From DASWHX01 sp036397995 (GTDB taxonomy: Bacteria; Bacteroidota; Bacteroidia; Cytophagales; Cyclobacteriaceae): a stretch of 64,000 nucleotides of DNA. The stretch is taken from assembly GCA_036397995.1 (NCBI GenBank), contig DASWHX010000015.1, forward strand, positions 15,523-79,522, written 5' to 3'. The notes under the pieces are model-generated. The model did not search any database. It saw only the letters and a program-made list of their open reading frames with translations, and was not told the origin of the DNA. The position numbers and the translations under genes are program-made. Within the stretch, counting starts at the first letter, position 1, and the number at the start of each line of letters is the position of its first letter. This document shows positions 53,934-63,197 of this stretch, piece by piece.

Positions 53934-54386
53934 TGAACCCTCATCGAATTTAGGTTTATGGTTCAAAAATAATATCGGGGAGAAACGGTTTGACAAATCT
54001 GGCACCCAATAATTGCCACATCGGAAGATTAAAATTGGATGAAACTTAAACCAACTTCTTAGGATCTTGTGTAAAAGGTGTGTTTTACCAGAAGCAAGTT
54101 CATGCAAGTAAAAATTACTATTTCCTGCCCGATTAGATTTAAAAAGCAATTTCTTTCCATCCGGAGAACAGGTTGGGCTTCCATCATTAAACTCATTGGA
54201 AGTTATTTGCCGAAGATTGCTACCATCACTGTTCACCACATAAATTTCAAAGTCTCCGTCCCTGTTGGAATAAAAAGCAATCTGATTTCCGTCGGGAGAC
54301 CAAACCGGATCATGGCTGTCAACTTTTGATTGCGCCAGGGACTGGCAAACAATAAATAAGGGAAATAGGAGGAAGGCTGATTTCAT
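53913..54386 (-). pseudogene. Truncated TolB-like beta-propeller (PD40) remnant, probably frameshifted
   Basis: The reading frame encodes 157 residues: a signal peptide (LLFPLFIVCQSLAQ) and two PD40 repeats (DPVWSPDGNQIAFYSNRDGD, SPTCSPDGKKLLFKSNRAG). After GKTHLL (about 54075) the sequence loses its PD40 character; the frame shifted by one base continues plausibly as TQDPKKLV and then stops. Normal family proteins have six or more repeats. This suggests a broken gene or fragment. A genuine short protein cannot be excluded. Confidence 0.55.
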
Positions 54387-54550
54387 GAGTAATGCTTTTG
54401 TATGTTTCCAGCTATAATTTTGATTTAAAATAAGTCTTTTTCTTGCGATTTATCTTACGCGAATAAATTAGAAGTTAGGTATTTATTCGATTCAATCGAT
54501 CGCTTACCAAATAATATGGTGATATTTAGATAGGTTAATAAGGACACATA

Positions 54551-54943
54551 ATGGCCAACCTCAGAAAAGTATTCATACTGCTAATGGGGCTTTCTGTCTT
54601 TACTATTTCTTGCAAAAGAGATGCGGAGCCACTCCCCCCTTTCATAGGAACCTGGGACCTTAGAAAACTGGTTGTGAAGGATTGTGTAGATCCGGCAGAA
54701 AATGACGAATACTTGTGCCCCGGAGGTGGTTGCGATATTATCGTATTCTCAAGCCAAAAAGTTCGCCTTGATGGAACCGCCTATGACTATACTGTTATGG
54801 GTGAAATTATACATGTTAATCTATCTCCAAGTATTATACTGGTAATACAATGGAAAATTGTTATTAGCACCCTTACATTAATCATTAAGGATAGTGTGGC
54901 CGATGGCGGTTGCACTTTCGAATACACTTACCTGAAAACCTGA
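54551..54943 (+). CDS. Lipocalin-like lipoprotein of unknown function
   Basis: A 130-residue exported lipoprotein; the signal ends at Cys21 (FTISCKRD). A FIGTWDLRKLVVKDC stretch at about residues 31-45 resembles lipocalin-like (GTW-type) domains common in Bacteroidota. Several cysteines (CPGGGCD, GGCTFEY) could form disulfides. It stands alone between the propeller remnant and the GC-rich repeat. Function unknown. Confidence 0.7.
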   Translation: MANLRKVFILLMGLSVFTISCKRDAEPLPPFIGTWDLRKLVVKDCVDPAENDEYLCPGGGCDIIVFSSQKVRLDGTAYDYTVMGEIIHVNLSPSIILVIQWKIVISTLTLIIKDSVADGGCTFEYTYLKT

Positions 54944-54976
54944 AGGTTCTCAAAGCTGTACATGATTATAAAAAAT

Positions 54977-55071
54977 GGGCGTGTCCCCCTCAACGGGGGC
55001 CGGGCTGCTCCGGGCTCGCTGTTCGCTCGGCCCCGCCAGAAGCGGGGCTAAACCCTGCGCATCCCTCACGC
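54977..55071. repeat. GC-rich structured repeat element (Bacteroidota type)
   Basis: A GC-rich island in AT-rich DNA, beginning GGGCGTGTCCCC and ending CCCTCACGC. It contains two perfect hairpins: CCCCC/GGGGG (54985-54999) and GCCCCGC/GCGGGGC (55030-55048). Elements with this start and end are scattered through many Bacteroidota genomes, as I recall. The remainder of the 54944-55260 gap holds no gene I can support; a 22-codon ORF on the minus strand near 55090-55160 is too short to call. Confidence 0.65.
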
Positions 55072-55260
55072 AAATCGCCACCTAAATTTTATCCCTGAAT
55101 TTCCCCGTGCTTCAAACCCTGAACCACCGCTGCCGCTTGTTTCAGAACGCGTACCATCAATAACAAACGTGACCTTCTCCTCAAATTACTTTACGGGGTT
55201 GGTTGGGGTTGTACATAGACATCGCCTTAAAACGGCCAGTCTTAAAAAAAATCAGATTTA

Positions 55261-55560
55261 TCAGGGAGCCTGCTGCCCAAAAAATTCGTAGTTCAGGGGA
55301 ATATATTTCTTCCACTCTTCCGGAACTTCACTTTCTTCGAAAATAGCATCCACAGGGCAGGCCGGAACACACGCGTCGCAATCAATACAAACCTCAGGAT
55401 TTATATAAAGTTGTTTTCCCGCGGGGTCAAATCCCGGTTCTTTTACTTCCGCGCCACTACCTTCTGTATTCACAGGTCCGTGGATACAATCTACCGGGCA
55501 AACATCGACACAAGCTGTGTCGCAAGTACCGACACAAGGCTCACAAATTATATATGGCAT
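55261..55560 (-). CDS. 7Fe-type ferredoxin (3Fe-4S and 4Fe-4S)
   Basis: A 99-residue electron carrier. The N-terminal C9-x7-C17-x3-C21-P-x2-C25 pattern (CVDVCPVDC) and a full C58-x2-C61-x2-C64-x3-C68-P motif (CIDCDACVPACP) match the seven-iron ferredoxins of the Azotobacter FdI type. The acidic C-terminal tail is typical. It is divergent from korA across 155 bp, and a CRP/FNR-type site lies 27 bp upstream of its ATG. It probably accepts electrons from KorAB. Confidence 0.94.
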   Translation of the reverse strand: MPYIICEPCVGTCDTACVDVCPVDCIHGPVNTEGSGAEVKEPGFDPAGKQLYINPEVCIDCDACVPACPVDAIFEESEVPEEWKKYIPLNYEFFGQQAP

Positions 55561-55586
55561 AATATAACAAGGTTTACTTTTCTAAA

Positions 55587-55599
55587 TGATTAATGTCAT
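55587..55599. promoter_or_regulatory. CRP/FNR-type site between ferredoxin and korA
   Basis: TGATTAATGTCAT, identical to the sites at 1212 and 5196, with TGA-N6-TCA geometry, centred 33 bp before the ferredoxin ATG and 123 bp before korA. It could control either or both of the divergent genes. AT-rich TATATTATG lies in the expected -7 region for ferredoxin but matches the consensus poorly. Confidence 0.5.
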
Positions 55600-55715
55600 T
55601 TGTCAATATAGGAAATAAAAATAATATGCACTCGAATTATAGTCCCCTAATTGGTATTCTGCCTTTAGAGGGGTAAATTTAAAGAATTTGCGAAAGATAT
55701 TAGGCAAAATTTGAT

Positions 55716-57575
55716 ATGAGCGAGACCTTAGCAAAAGAAAAACAATCCCAAGAGCTCGAGAAAGTAACAATACGCTTTGCCGGAGACTCAGGTGATGGAA
55801 TGCAGTTGACGGGTTCACAATTTACATTCACCTCTGCAATGTTGGGAAATGACCTGGCCACCTTCCCCGACTTTCCCGCGGAGATTCGGGCACCCCAGGG
55901 AACAGTGGAAGGCGTTTCCGGCTTTCAGGTGCAAATAGGAAGAATTGATATTTACACCCCCGGAGATTTGGCCGATGTTTTGGTTGCCATGAACCCTGCC
56001 GCCCTGAAATCAAACCTGGAAAATGTAAAAAAAGGTGGAAATATTATTGTAGATCAAGACGCTTTTACCTCAAAGAACTGGGAAAGAGTTGGATATAAAG
56101 CCAATCCCGTCGAAGATGGATCTCTTGCGGATTACAATATTGTTAATGCCCCGATTTCCAGCATGACTAAAACTGCTTTGGAAGGACTGGATATAGATAA
56201 CAAGAGCGTACTGCGCTCAAAAAATATGTTCGCTCTTGGGATGATGTACTGGCTTTTCGATCGTTCCCTGAAAGAGACAGAGAAATTTTTGGATGCTAAG
56301 TTTAAGAAAATGCCAGTTCTGGCAGAAGCAAATAAAAAGGCTTTGTATGCCGGGTTTCATTATGCTGAAACCGTAGAAGCATTACCTTCATCTTATAAGA
56401 TTCCGCCGGCAGTAATTGAAAAAGGAAAATATCGTCATATTTCCGGCAATGTAGCCACCGCCTGGGGATTGATGGCAGCTGCGCAAAAAATGAAAAAGAA
56501 ATTATTCTATGGAACTTATCCCATTACGCCCGCATCAGATATTCTCCATGAACTTTCACGGTATAAAAATATGGGAGTAATTACCCTGCAGGCAGAAGAT
56601 GAAATAGCCGCAGTTTGCAGTTCTATTGGTGCAAGCTATGCCGGCCAATTGGGAGCAACTGCTTCCTCAGGGCCTGGAATTGCGCTTAAAGGGGAGGCAA
56701 TCGGATTAGCTTTAATGGCCGAACTTCCGCTGGTAATTATTGATGTGCAGCGGGGAGGTCCATCGACCGGGCTGCCTACCAAAACTGAACAGGCAGATCT
56801 CAACCAGGCCATCTATGGAAGAAACAGTGAAAGCCAGGTCATAGTTTTGGCGGCAAGTACGCCAAGCAATTGCTTTGATTTCGCATTTGAAGCTTCAAGA
56901 TTATCCGTAGAACATATGACGCCTGTGATTTTACTCACGGATGGTTATTTGGCAAATGGATCAGAGCCCTGGAAGTTTCCTTCAATGTCAGAGTTGCCAG
57001 ATATCAAAGTTCCGGCGATTAATGTAAAAGATAACGGCCAGCCCTTCTTCCCATATAGCCGCGATCCGGAAACTTTGGTACGTAAATGGGCAGTTCCGGG
57101 AACTCCAGGCCTGGAACATAGAATTGGCGGACTTGAAAAACAAGATCAAACCGGTAACGTGTCGTATGAGGCAGCGAATCATGAAATGATGGTAAAACTA
57201 CGGGCGGATAAGGTCGCGAAAGTTGCCAATAGAATCCCAGACCAATCCGTGTATGGTTCAGGATCAGGGAAACTCCTAGTGGTCGGTTGGGGTGGAACAT
57301 TCGGCGCGTTATATACTTCAGTTAAAGACGCCCAGGAGGTTGGAAAAGATGTTGACCTGGCACACTTTAATTATATTTTCCCGCTGCCTAAAAACACCGG
57401 AGATTTACTTTCCCGGTACGAGACGATTTTGGTTTGTGAATTGAATCTCGGTCAATTTGTAGGGTATCTCCGGTCTAAATTCCCCGGGTTAAATTTTAAG
57501 TCTTATACAAAAGTGCAGGGTCAACCTTTCACAATAAGTGAGTTGAAAACGCAGTATGATGAAAATTTGAAATAA
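55716..57575 (+). CDS. korA: 2-oxoacid:ferredoxin oxidoreductase alpha subunit
   Basis: A 619-residue subunit with the gamma domain fused at the N-terminus (VTIRFAGDSGDGMQLTGSQF), followed by the alpha domain (TYPITPASDILHELSRY, SSGPGIALKGEAIGLALMAELPLVI, RGGPSTGLPTKTEQADL). It is the typical arrangement of 2-oxoglutarate:ferredoxin oxidoreductases. It forms succinyl-CoA (or a related acyl-CoA) and reduced ferredoxin. korB follows after 2 bp. Confidence 0.94.
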   Translation: MSETLAKEKQSQELEKVTIRFAGDSGDGMQLTGSQFTFTSAMLGNDLATFPDFPAEIRAPQGTVEGVSGFQVQIGRIDIYTPGDLADVLVAMNPAALKSNLENVKKGGNIIVDQDAFTSKNWERVGYKANPVEDGSLADYNIVNAPISSMTKTALEGLDIDNKSVLRSKNMFALGMMYWLFDRSLKETEKFLDAKFKKMPVLAEANKKALYAGFHYAETVEALPSSYKIPPAVIEKGKYRHISGNVATAWGLMAAAQKMKKKLFYGTYPITPASDILHELSRYKNMGVITLQAEDEIAAVCSSIGASYAGQLGATASSGPGIALKGEAIGLALMAELPLVIIDVQRGGPSTGLPTKTEQADLNQAIYGRNSESQVIVLAASTPSNCFDFAFEASRLSVEHMTPVILLTDGYLANGSEPWKFPSMSELPDIKVPAINVKDNGQPFFPYSRDPETLVRKWAVPGTPGLEHRIGGLEKQDQTGNVSYEAANHEMMVKLRADKVAKVANRIPDQSVYGSGSGKLLVVGWGGTFGALYTSVKDAQEVGKDVDLAHFNYIFPLPKNTGDLLSRYETILVCELNLGQFVGYLRSKFPGLNFKSYTKVQGQPFTISELKTQYDENLK

Positions 57576-57577
57576 TT

Positions 57578-58600
57578 ATGAGCAACATAGACATAAAACC
57601 CTTAACCAAAAAAGATTTCGCGAGCGATCAACTTGTTCGCTGGTGTCCCGGTTGTGGTGATTACTCCATACTTTCCGCAATGCAGTTGGCGCTTCCGCAG
57701 TTGGGATTAAACCGGGAAGATATTGTTTTTGTTTCGGGCATTGGTTGCGCTGCGAGGTTTCCTTACTACATGAACACCTATGGGTTTCATACAATCCATG
57801 GGAGAGGTCCCGCCGTAGCTACCGGCGTTAAACTTGCTAATCCAAAATTGAGTGTTTGGGAAATTCAGGGCGATGGAGACGCGCTGGCTATCGGCGGTAA
57901 TCATTTCATACATGTCTTACGCAGAAATGTGAACATCAACATTCTCCTGTTTAATAATGAAATTTATGGCTTGACGAAAGGACAATATTCACCGACCTCC
58001 AGACCAGGTCTTGTTACCAAGTCTACTCCATTTGGTGTAATTGACAGGCCCTTTCACGCTGCGGAACTGGTAATAGGTGCTCAGGGAACTTTTTATGCAC
58101 GAACCATAGACACGAATCCAAAGTTGATGTCTGAAATCTTTGTGCATGCAGCCGGTCATACAGGAACTTCAATGGTAGAAATACTTCAGAACTGTGTGAT
58201 ATTTAATGATAAAACTCACGGCGCGATAACCAGTAAGGAAAATCGGGATGATTACCAGTTACACCTTGAACATGGCAAGCCCATGCTTTTTGGTAAAGAC
58301 AACAGTAAAGGCATAAAGTTAAATGGCTTGAAACTCGAGGTAGTTAACCTGGGTGAAAATGGAACTATTGAATCAGATATTTTGATTCATGATGCGTATG
58401 ATGAGGATCCGACTTTGCATTTAATGCTTGCCCGTATGCATCCACCCCTTTTCCCAATGGCTTTGGGAGTGATAAGAGAGGTAAGAAATACTACCTATGA
58501 TGAGTTGGTGGAAAGTCAGTATCAAAATAGTGTTAATAATGCAAAGTTCTCTACCATGGATGAGTTGTTGAATAGTGGCGAAACCTGGGAGGTGAAATAA
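57578..58600 (+). CDS. korB: 2-oxoacid:ferredoxin oxidoreductase beta subunit
   Basis: A 340-residue TPP- and FeS-binding subunit. The N-terminal WCPGCGDYSIL motif, the GIGCAARFP Cys, the TPP pyrophosphate motif GDGDALAIGGNHFIH, and NNEIYGLTKGQYSPTS are all present. Substrate preference (2-oxoglutarate) is inferred from similarity to KorB. The stop codon overlaps the nuoA start by one base (TAATG), so translation is likely coupled to complex I. Confidence 0.94.
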   Translation: MSNIDIKPLTKKDFASDQLVRWCPGCGDYSILSAMQLALPQLGLNREDIVFVSGIGCAARFPYYMNTYGFHTIHGRGPAVATGVKLANPKLSVWEIQGDGDALAIGGNHFIHVLRRNVNINILLFNNEIYGLTKGQYSPTSRPGLVTKSTPFGVIDRPFHAAELVIGAQGTFYARTIDTNPKLMSEIFVHAAGHTGTSMVEILQNCVIFNDKTHGAITSKENRDDYQLHLEHGKPMLFGKDNSKGIKLNGLKLEVVNLGENGTIESDILIHDAYDEDPTLHLMLARMHPPLFPMALGVIREVRNTTYDELVESQYQNSVNNAKFSTMDELLNSGETWEVK

Positions 58601-58950
58601 TGGAAGCACAGGCGCTGGTAATATTCTTTCTGGCTGGTGTTGTAATGGTTGGAGCAGGCGTTTTTGTCTCATACCTTGTATCACCAAAGTCAGAAAATTC
58701 TCAGAAGGGAGAAACCTATGAATGCGGTGTGCCAACGATTGGCCAATCCATGATTCAATTTAAGGTAGGATACTACTTGTTCGCCATTCTTTTTTTAATC
58801 TTTGATGTTGAAACTGTTTTTATTTTCCCCTGGGCTGTGGTGATGAAATCAGTGGGGATGGCGGCGTTTATTGAAATATTAATCTTTTTAGTGATTTTAG
58901 GATTAGGCTTATTATATGCCTGGAAAAAACAAGCATTGAAATGGGATTAG
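58600..58950 (+). CDS. nuoA: NADH-quinone oxidoreductase subunit A
   Basis: A 116-residue membrane subunit with three helices and the conserved [11 protein letters not shown] motif (ND3 type), followed by [16 protein letters not shown]. The ATG shares one base with the korB stop codon, and the 3' end overlaps nuoB by 10 bp. It opens the complex I operon. Confidence 0.95.
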   Translation: MEAQALVIFFLAGVVMVGAGVFVSYLVSPKSENSQKGETYECGVPTIGQSMIQFKVGYYLFAILFLIFDVETVFIFPWAVVMKSVGMAAFIEILIFLVILGLGLLYAWKKQALKWD

Positions 58951-59507
58951 AAGGTATAGGTATCGATCCAAAAACCCGGGAAATTTTGAAAGATTTCCCC
59001 GGTGAAATAAAGAAAGGCCCGGGGAGTAATATCGTAATTACCTCGGTAGATGGAATAGTGAATTGGGCAAGGTCCAATTCACTTTGGCCATTGGTATTTG
59101 GAACTAGTTGTTGCGCGATAGAAATGATGGCAACTGGGGCAAGTCGTCATGATTGGTCCAGATTCGGAACAGAGGTTGCCCGGGCTACTCCAAGGCAAGC
59201 AGATCTTATCGTGATTGCCGGAACAATTGTAAATAAAATGGCTCCGGTGCTGAAACGACTTTACGATCAGATGGCTGATCCAAAATATGTAATTGCAATG
59301 GGCGCCTGCGCAACATCAGGCGGGCCCTTTTATTACAATACATATTCGGTTGTGAAAGGTGCCGACCATGTAATCCCGGTAGATGTTTACGTTCCTGGAT
59401 GCCCTCCGCGACCAGAGGCATTACTGTACGGAATAATGCAATTGCAGAAAAAAATCAAAACAGAATCATTGGCTAACAGAAGAGACCCGATGAAAGATTT
59501 TATTTAG
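58941..59507 (+). CDS. nuoB: NADH-quinone oxidoreductase subunit B
   Basis: A 188-residue peripheral subunit that carries the N2 [4Fe-4S] cluster. The cluster Cys residues are in [21 protein letters not shown] and [10 protein letters not shown], so it looks functional. Overlaps nuoA by 10 bp. Confidence 0.97.
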   Translation: MGLEGIGIDPKTREILKDFPGEIKKGPGSNIVITSVDGIVNWARSNSLWPLVFGTSCCAIEMMATGASRHDWSRFGTEVARATPRQADLIVIAGTIVNKMAPVLKRLYDQMADPKYVIAMGACATSGGPFYYNTYSVVKGADHVIPVDVYVPGCPPRPEALLYGIMQLQKKIKTESLANRRDPMKDFI

Positions 59508-59515
59508 GTAGAAAT

Positions 59516-59974
59516 ATGGACAATGAAAAGCTAAAAGATTTTATACTAAAGCAAATTCCCGCAGCAGACTTCGAGGAAAATGCCCAGTATCTTTTGGCAA
59601 TAGTCCCGGCATCTCACATTCATTCCATCTCCCTGGAATTAAAAAATAATCCTGAAACCAGATTTGATTACTTATTCTGCCTGACCGGCGTTGACTATCC
59701 TGATCACATGCAGGTTATATATCATCTGAAATCAACAGAATTGAATCACTATACGGTGATTAAAGCTAGAATTGATAGCAGAGAAAAACCTGAAATTGAT
59801 ACCGTTTGTGATATTTGGCATACGGCGGAATTTCATGAAAGGGAAGTATATGATCTCTTCGGAATCGTCTTCCGGAACCATCCTGATTTAAGAAGAATTT
59901 TTCTGGATGAAGAATGGGTAGGCTATCCGTTAAGGAAAGATTATAAAGATCCCTATAATATGATTGAATACTAA
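59516..59974 (+). CDS. nuoC: NADH-quinone oxidoreductase subunit C
   Basis: A 152-residue peripheral subunit (30-kDa family) with the signature WHTAEFHEREVYDLFGIVF and the final GYPLRKDYKDPYNM. It is a separate gene, not fused to nuoD as in E. coli. It begins 8 bp after nuoB and overlaps nuoD by one base. Confidence 0.96.
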   Translation: MDNEKLKDFILKQIPAADFEENAQYLLAIVPASHIHSISLELKNNPETRFDYLFCLTGVDYPDHMQVIYHLKSTELNHYTVIKARIDSREKPEIDTVCDIWHTAEFHEREVYDLFGIVFRNHPDLRRIFLDEEWVGYPLRKDYKDPYNMIEY

Positions 59975-61101
59975 TGAAGGAAATAGAGGAACAGGAGATA
60001 CAGGAACTGGAATCGCAGGAATACTTCATAAATATGGGGCCGCAGCACCCGTCAACTCACGGGGTGTTGCGATTGGTTCTTTCATTGGACGGGGAGATTA
60101 TCAGAAAAGTTGAGCCGCACCTCGGCTATATACACCGCTCTATTGAGAAAATGTGTGAGCACGACAGCTATCAGCAAATCATTCATCTTACAGATCGCAT
60201 GGATTACCTTTCCTGTCATATGCTCAACGAGGCCGTTTGCCTTGGAGTTGAAAACGGCCTGGAGGTGGAAATACCCGAACGGGTAAAAGTGATAAGAACA
60301 ATCATTTCAGAATTAACAAGATTATCCTCGCATCAACTCTGGTGGGGAGTAATGGGTATGGATTTGGGGGCAATTACTACTTTCCTTTATGGCTTCCGTG
60401 ACCGTGAAATGATTACAGATATTTTCGAGGAAACTTGTGGCGCCAGGCTCACCATGAGTTACAACATTCCCGGCGGTTTGATGTTCGATATTCATCCTAA
60501 CTTTCAAAAGAGGACTAAAGATTTTATTGTTCATTTCAAGAAAAAACTCCCTGAATACGACAAACTTCTATCTGATAATGTGATTTTCCGAGAAAGAACC
60601 AGAGGAATCGGCGTACTGTCTAAGGAAGATGCAATTTCTTACGGTGTCACCGGACCATCAGGACGTGGATCAGGTTTTTCATGCGACGTTCGAAAGCACA
60701 ACCCATACAGTGCCTATCCTAAAGTTGAATTTAGAGAAATCCTGAGGGAAGAGGGAGATTGCTTTGCCCGATATAAATGCAGAATTGATGAAATGTGGGA
60801 ATCCTTGAATATTATCGACCAGCTCATTGACAATATTCCGGAGGGAGATTATAAAGTTCAAACAAGAACAGTAATAAAATTACCCAAAGGAGAATTTTAC
60901 CAGAAAGTGGAAACTGCCCGCGGTGAATTTGGAGTATATATTATAAGTGATGGAATGAAAAGCCCCTATAGGCTGAAATTCAGGTCGCCAGGTTTTAGCA
61001 ATTTGTCAGCCCTTGATAAAATGTCCAGAGGATGTAAAATTGCAGATCTTGTGGCGATAATGTCAACCTTGGATTTAGTAATCCCTGACATCGACAGATA
61101 A
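59974..61101 (+). CDS. nuoD: NADH-quinone oxidoreductase subunit D
   Basis: A 375-residue peripheral subunit (49-kDa family) that forms the quinone site with NuoB. The conserved NMGPQHPSTHGVLRL, PHLGYIHRSIEKM, TDRMDYLS and GVTGPSGRGSG are all present. Its stop overlaps the nuoH start directly; the nuoE, nuoF and nuoG genes that usually follow are not here. Confidence 0.97.
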   Translation: MKEIEEQEIQELESQEYFINMGPQHPSTHGVLRLVLSLDGEIIRKVEPHLGYIHRSIEKMCEHDSYQQIIHLTDRMDYLSCHMLNEAVCLGVENGLEVEIPERVKVIRTIISELTRLSSHQLWWGVMGMDLGAITTFLYGFRDREMITDIFEETCGARLTMSYNIPGGLMFDIHPNFQKRTKDFIVHFKKKLPEYDKLLSDNVIFRERTRGIGVLSKEDAISYGVTGPSGRGSGFSCDVRKHNPYSAYPKVEFREILREEGDCFARYKCRIDEMWESLNIIDQLIDNIPEGDYKVQTRTVIKLPKGEFYQKVETARGEFGVYIISDGMKSPYRLKFRSPGFSNLSALDKMSRGCKIADLVAIMSTLDLVIPDIDR

Positions 61102-62186
61102 TGAAATTTTTATATGACTTCGGTTATTTAACAGGTTCCATCCATGAATGGCTATCTGCTCGCATGGATCCGCCGGTAGTTACCTTGGTTGAAACCATCA
61201 TCGTAGCCGTTTGTTTCATGATATTATTTGCAGTGCTTGGATTAGTCCTGGTGTATGCAGAAAGAAAAATCAGTGCATTTTTTCAACAGCGATTGGGACC
61301 TATGCGGGTTGGAAAGTGGGGTACAGCCCAAACAATTGCTGATGTGATTAAGCTATTATTTAAGGAACCGCTGGTGAATAAAGATGCGGATAAATTTCTG
61401 TTCAACCTTGCACCTTATATAATAATGATTTCCGCATTTCTGGCAATCGCGGCATTACCATTTGCAAAAGGCCTTCATGCATTGGATTTCGACATCGGGA
61501 TATTTTACGTCAGTGCAGTTTCTTCCCTGGGTGTAATTGGTATCTTGTTAGCAGGCTGGTCTAGCAGCAATAAATATTCTTTGATTGGCGCCATGCGCTC
61601 GGGAGCCCAAATTATAAGTTATGAACTTTCAGTTGGACTTTCATTACTAACAATTATTGTACTGACAGGCAGCTTACAATTATCAACAATCGTGGAATCC
61701 CAGGCCGACGGATGGTGGATTTTTAAAGGTCATTTGCCTGCTGTCATTGCATTTCTGATTTTTATGATTGCCAGCACAGCAGAAACGAACCGGGGACCAT
61801 TTGATTTAGCGGAAGCGGAATCAGAATTAACAGCAGGATTTCATACGGAATATTCCGGAATGAAGTTCGCCTTCTTTTTCCTGGCCGAGTTCGCCAACAT
61901 GTTTATAGTAGCTGCAATCGGAGCTACTGTATTTCTTGGCGGCTGGATGCCTTTTTATATCGGAGGATTTACCGGATTTAATGCAGTTATGGATTTCATA
62001 CCGCCAATTTTCTGGTTTTTAGGCAAGGTAGCTTTTATGATTTTTATGATGATGTGGTTTAGGTGGACTTTCCCAAGATTACGGATTGATCAGTTATTGA
62101 CTTTGGAGTGGAAATACCTCCTGCCAATAAATCTTGTGAATATAGTTGTAATGGCATTTATCGGATTAATGGGCTGGCATTTTTAA
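61101..62186 (+). CDS. nuoH: NADH-quinone oxidoreductase subunit H
   Basis: A 361-residue membrane subunit (ND1 family) with eight helices. The loop with AERKISAFFQQRLGPMRVG, GAMRSGAQIISYELSVGLSLL and AETNRGPFDLAEAESELTAGFHTEYSG near the quinone site is conserved. It directly follows nuoD (one-base overlap). Confidence 0.97.
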   Translation: MKFLYDFGYLTGSIHEWLSARMDPPVVTLVETIIVAVCFMILFAVLGLVLVYAERKISAFFQQRLGPMRVGKWGTAQTIADVIKLLFKEPLVNKDADKFLFNLAPYIIMISAFLAIAALPFAKGLHALDFDIGIFYVSAVSSLGVIGILLAGWSSSNKYSLIGAMRSGAQIISYELSVGLSLLTIIVLTGSLQLSTIVESQADGWWIFKGHLPAVIAFLIFMIASTAETNRGPFDLAEAESELTAGFHTEYSGMKFAFFFLAEFANMFIVAAIGATVFLGGWMPFYIGGFTGFNAVMDFIPPIFWFLGKVAFMIFMMMWFRWTFPRLRIDQLLTLEWKYLLPINLVNIVVMAFIGLMGWHF

Positions 62187-62197
62187 TGTGTTAGATA

Positions 62198-62677
62198 ATG
62201 AACGGAATAATAAAATATTTTAAAGACATTTATTACGGACTGAAATCACTGGTTACCGGGATGGCAGTGACTGGCCATTACATTACCCATCCTAAAGAAA
62301 TTATCACCCAGCAATATCCTGAAAATAAGGATACCCTGAAGATGTTTGACCGGTTCAGGGGAGAGGTTGTACTTATTCATGATGAAAATAATGAACACCG
62401 TTGCACGGGCTGTTCCGCGTGTGAAGTGGCATGTCCTAATGGCACTATTGAAATCATCAGTAAGAGAGTAGAAAATGAAGAAGGAAAGAAGGTGAAAGTG
62501 ATAGATAAATTCGTATATCACTTACAGATGTGTACCATGTGTAACTTATGCATTCCGGCTTGCCCGACAGACGCGATAAAAATGTCGCAGGATTTTGAAC
62601 ACGCGGTTTTTGACAGATCAAAATTAACCAAGATCCTGAATAAGCCTGGGTCCAAAATAATGGCGGGAGTTAAATGA
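62198..62677 (+). CDS. nuoI: NADH-quinone oxidoreductase subunit I
   Basis: A 159-residue peripheral subunit with two [4Fe-4S] motifs, CTGCSACEVACPNG and CTMCNLCIPACPTDA. In complex I without NuoEFG this would be the outermost known FeS subunit and a possible ferredoxin docking site. It begins 11 bp after nuoH. Confidence 0.96.
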   Translation: MNGIIKYFKDIYYGLKSLVTGMAVTGHYITHPKEIITQQYPENKDTLKMFDRFRGEVVLIHDENNEHRCTGCSACEVACPNGTIEIISKRVENEEGKKVKVIDKFVYHLQMCTMCNLCIPACPTDAIKMSQDFEHAVFDRSKLTKILNKPGSKIMAGVK

Positions 62678-62684
62678 GATAGCT

Positions 62685-63197
62685 TTGGAAACATACTTTT
62701 TTTATTTTATCGCCGCCTCTATGTTGGTATTTTCCTTACTGGCAGTCACCTCAAGAAGAATTCTTCGCGCTGCCGTTTATCTTTTATTCAGCCTTGCCGG
62801 CACGGCCGCTTTTTATTTCATGATCGATTATTTTTTCCTGGCAGCAGTGCAATTAATTGTATATGCAGGTGGAATTGTGGTTCTCATAATATTTTCAATC
62901 CTGCTAACCAGCCATATAGCAGATAAATTGGAACGGCCGGATATGATGAAGAATGCATTCTCCGCAGTTCTTGTTTTAGGAGGAATCGCGCTAACGGCTT
63001 TTGTACTTGGCAATTTTGCCGATGGTGCGCCTTCAGCAACAAATCAACTCAACATGCAAATCATAGGTGAGAAATTAATGAACTACAAGGAGAATGGATA
63101 TGTACTCCCATTTGAAGTGATAAGCATTTTATTGCTGGCGGCAATGGTAAGCGCAATTGTGGTGGCAAAACGTACTAAAACCAAAAATGATGTTTGA
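62685..63197 (+). CDS. nuoJ: NADH-quinone oxidoreductase subunit J
   Basis: A 170-residue membrane subunit (ND6 family) with five helices and the conserved LFSLAGTAAFYFMIDYFFLAA and VYAGGIVVLIIFSILL. The start is a TTG at 62685; the first in-frame ATG (62721 or later) would remove the first helix. It overlaps nuoK by 11 bp. Confidence 0.92.
   Translation: METYFFYFIAASMLVFSLLAVTSRRILRAAVYLLFSLAGTAAFYFMIDYFFLAAVQLIVYAGGIVVLIIFSILLTSHIADKLERPDMMKNAFSAVLVLGGIALTAFVLGNFADGAPSATNQLNMQIIGEKLMNYKENGYVLPFEVISILLLAAMVSAIVVAKRTKTKNDV

Noticed and set aside
55085..55185. 22-codon minus-strand ORF with coding-like codons (LKQAAAVVQGLKHGEIQG ending)
   Set aside because: Too short, no recognised family, and partly next to the GC-rich repeat; it may be a gene remnant but cannot be supported.
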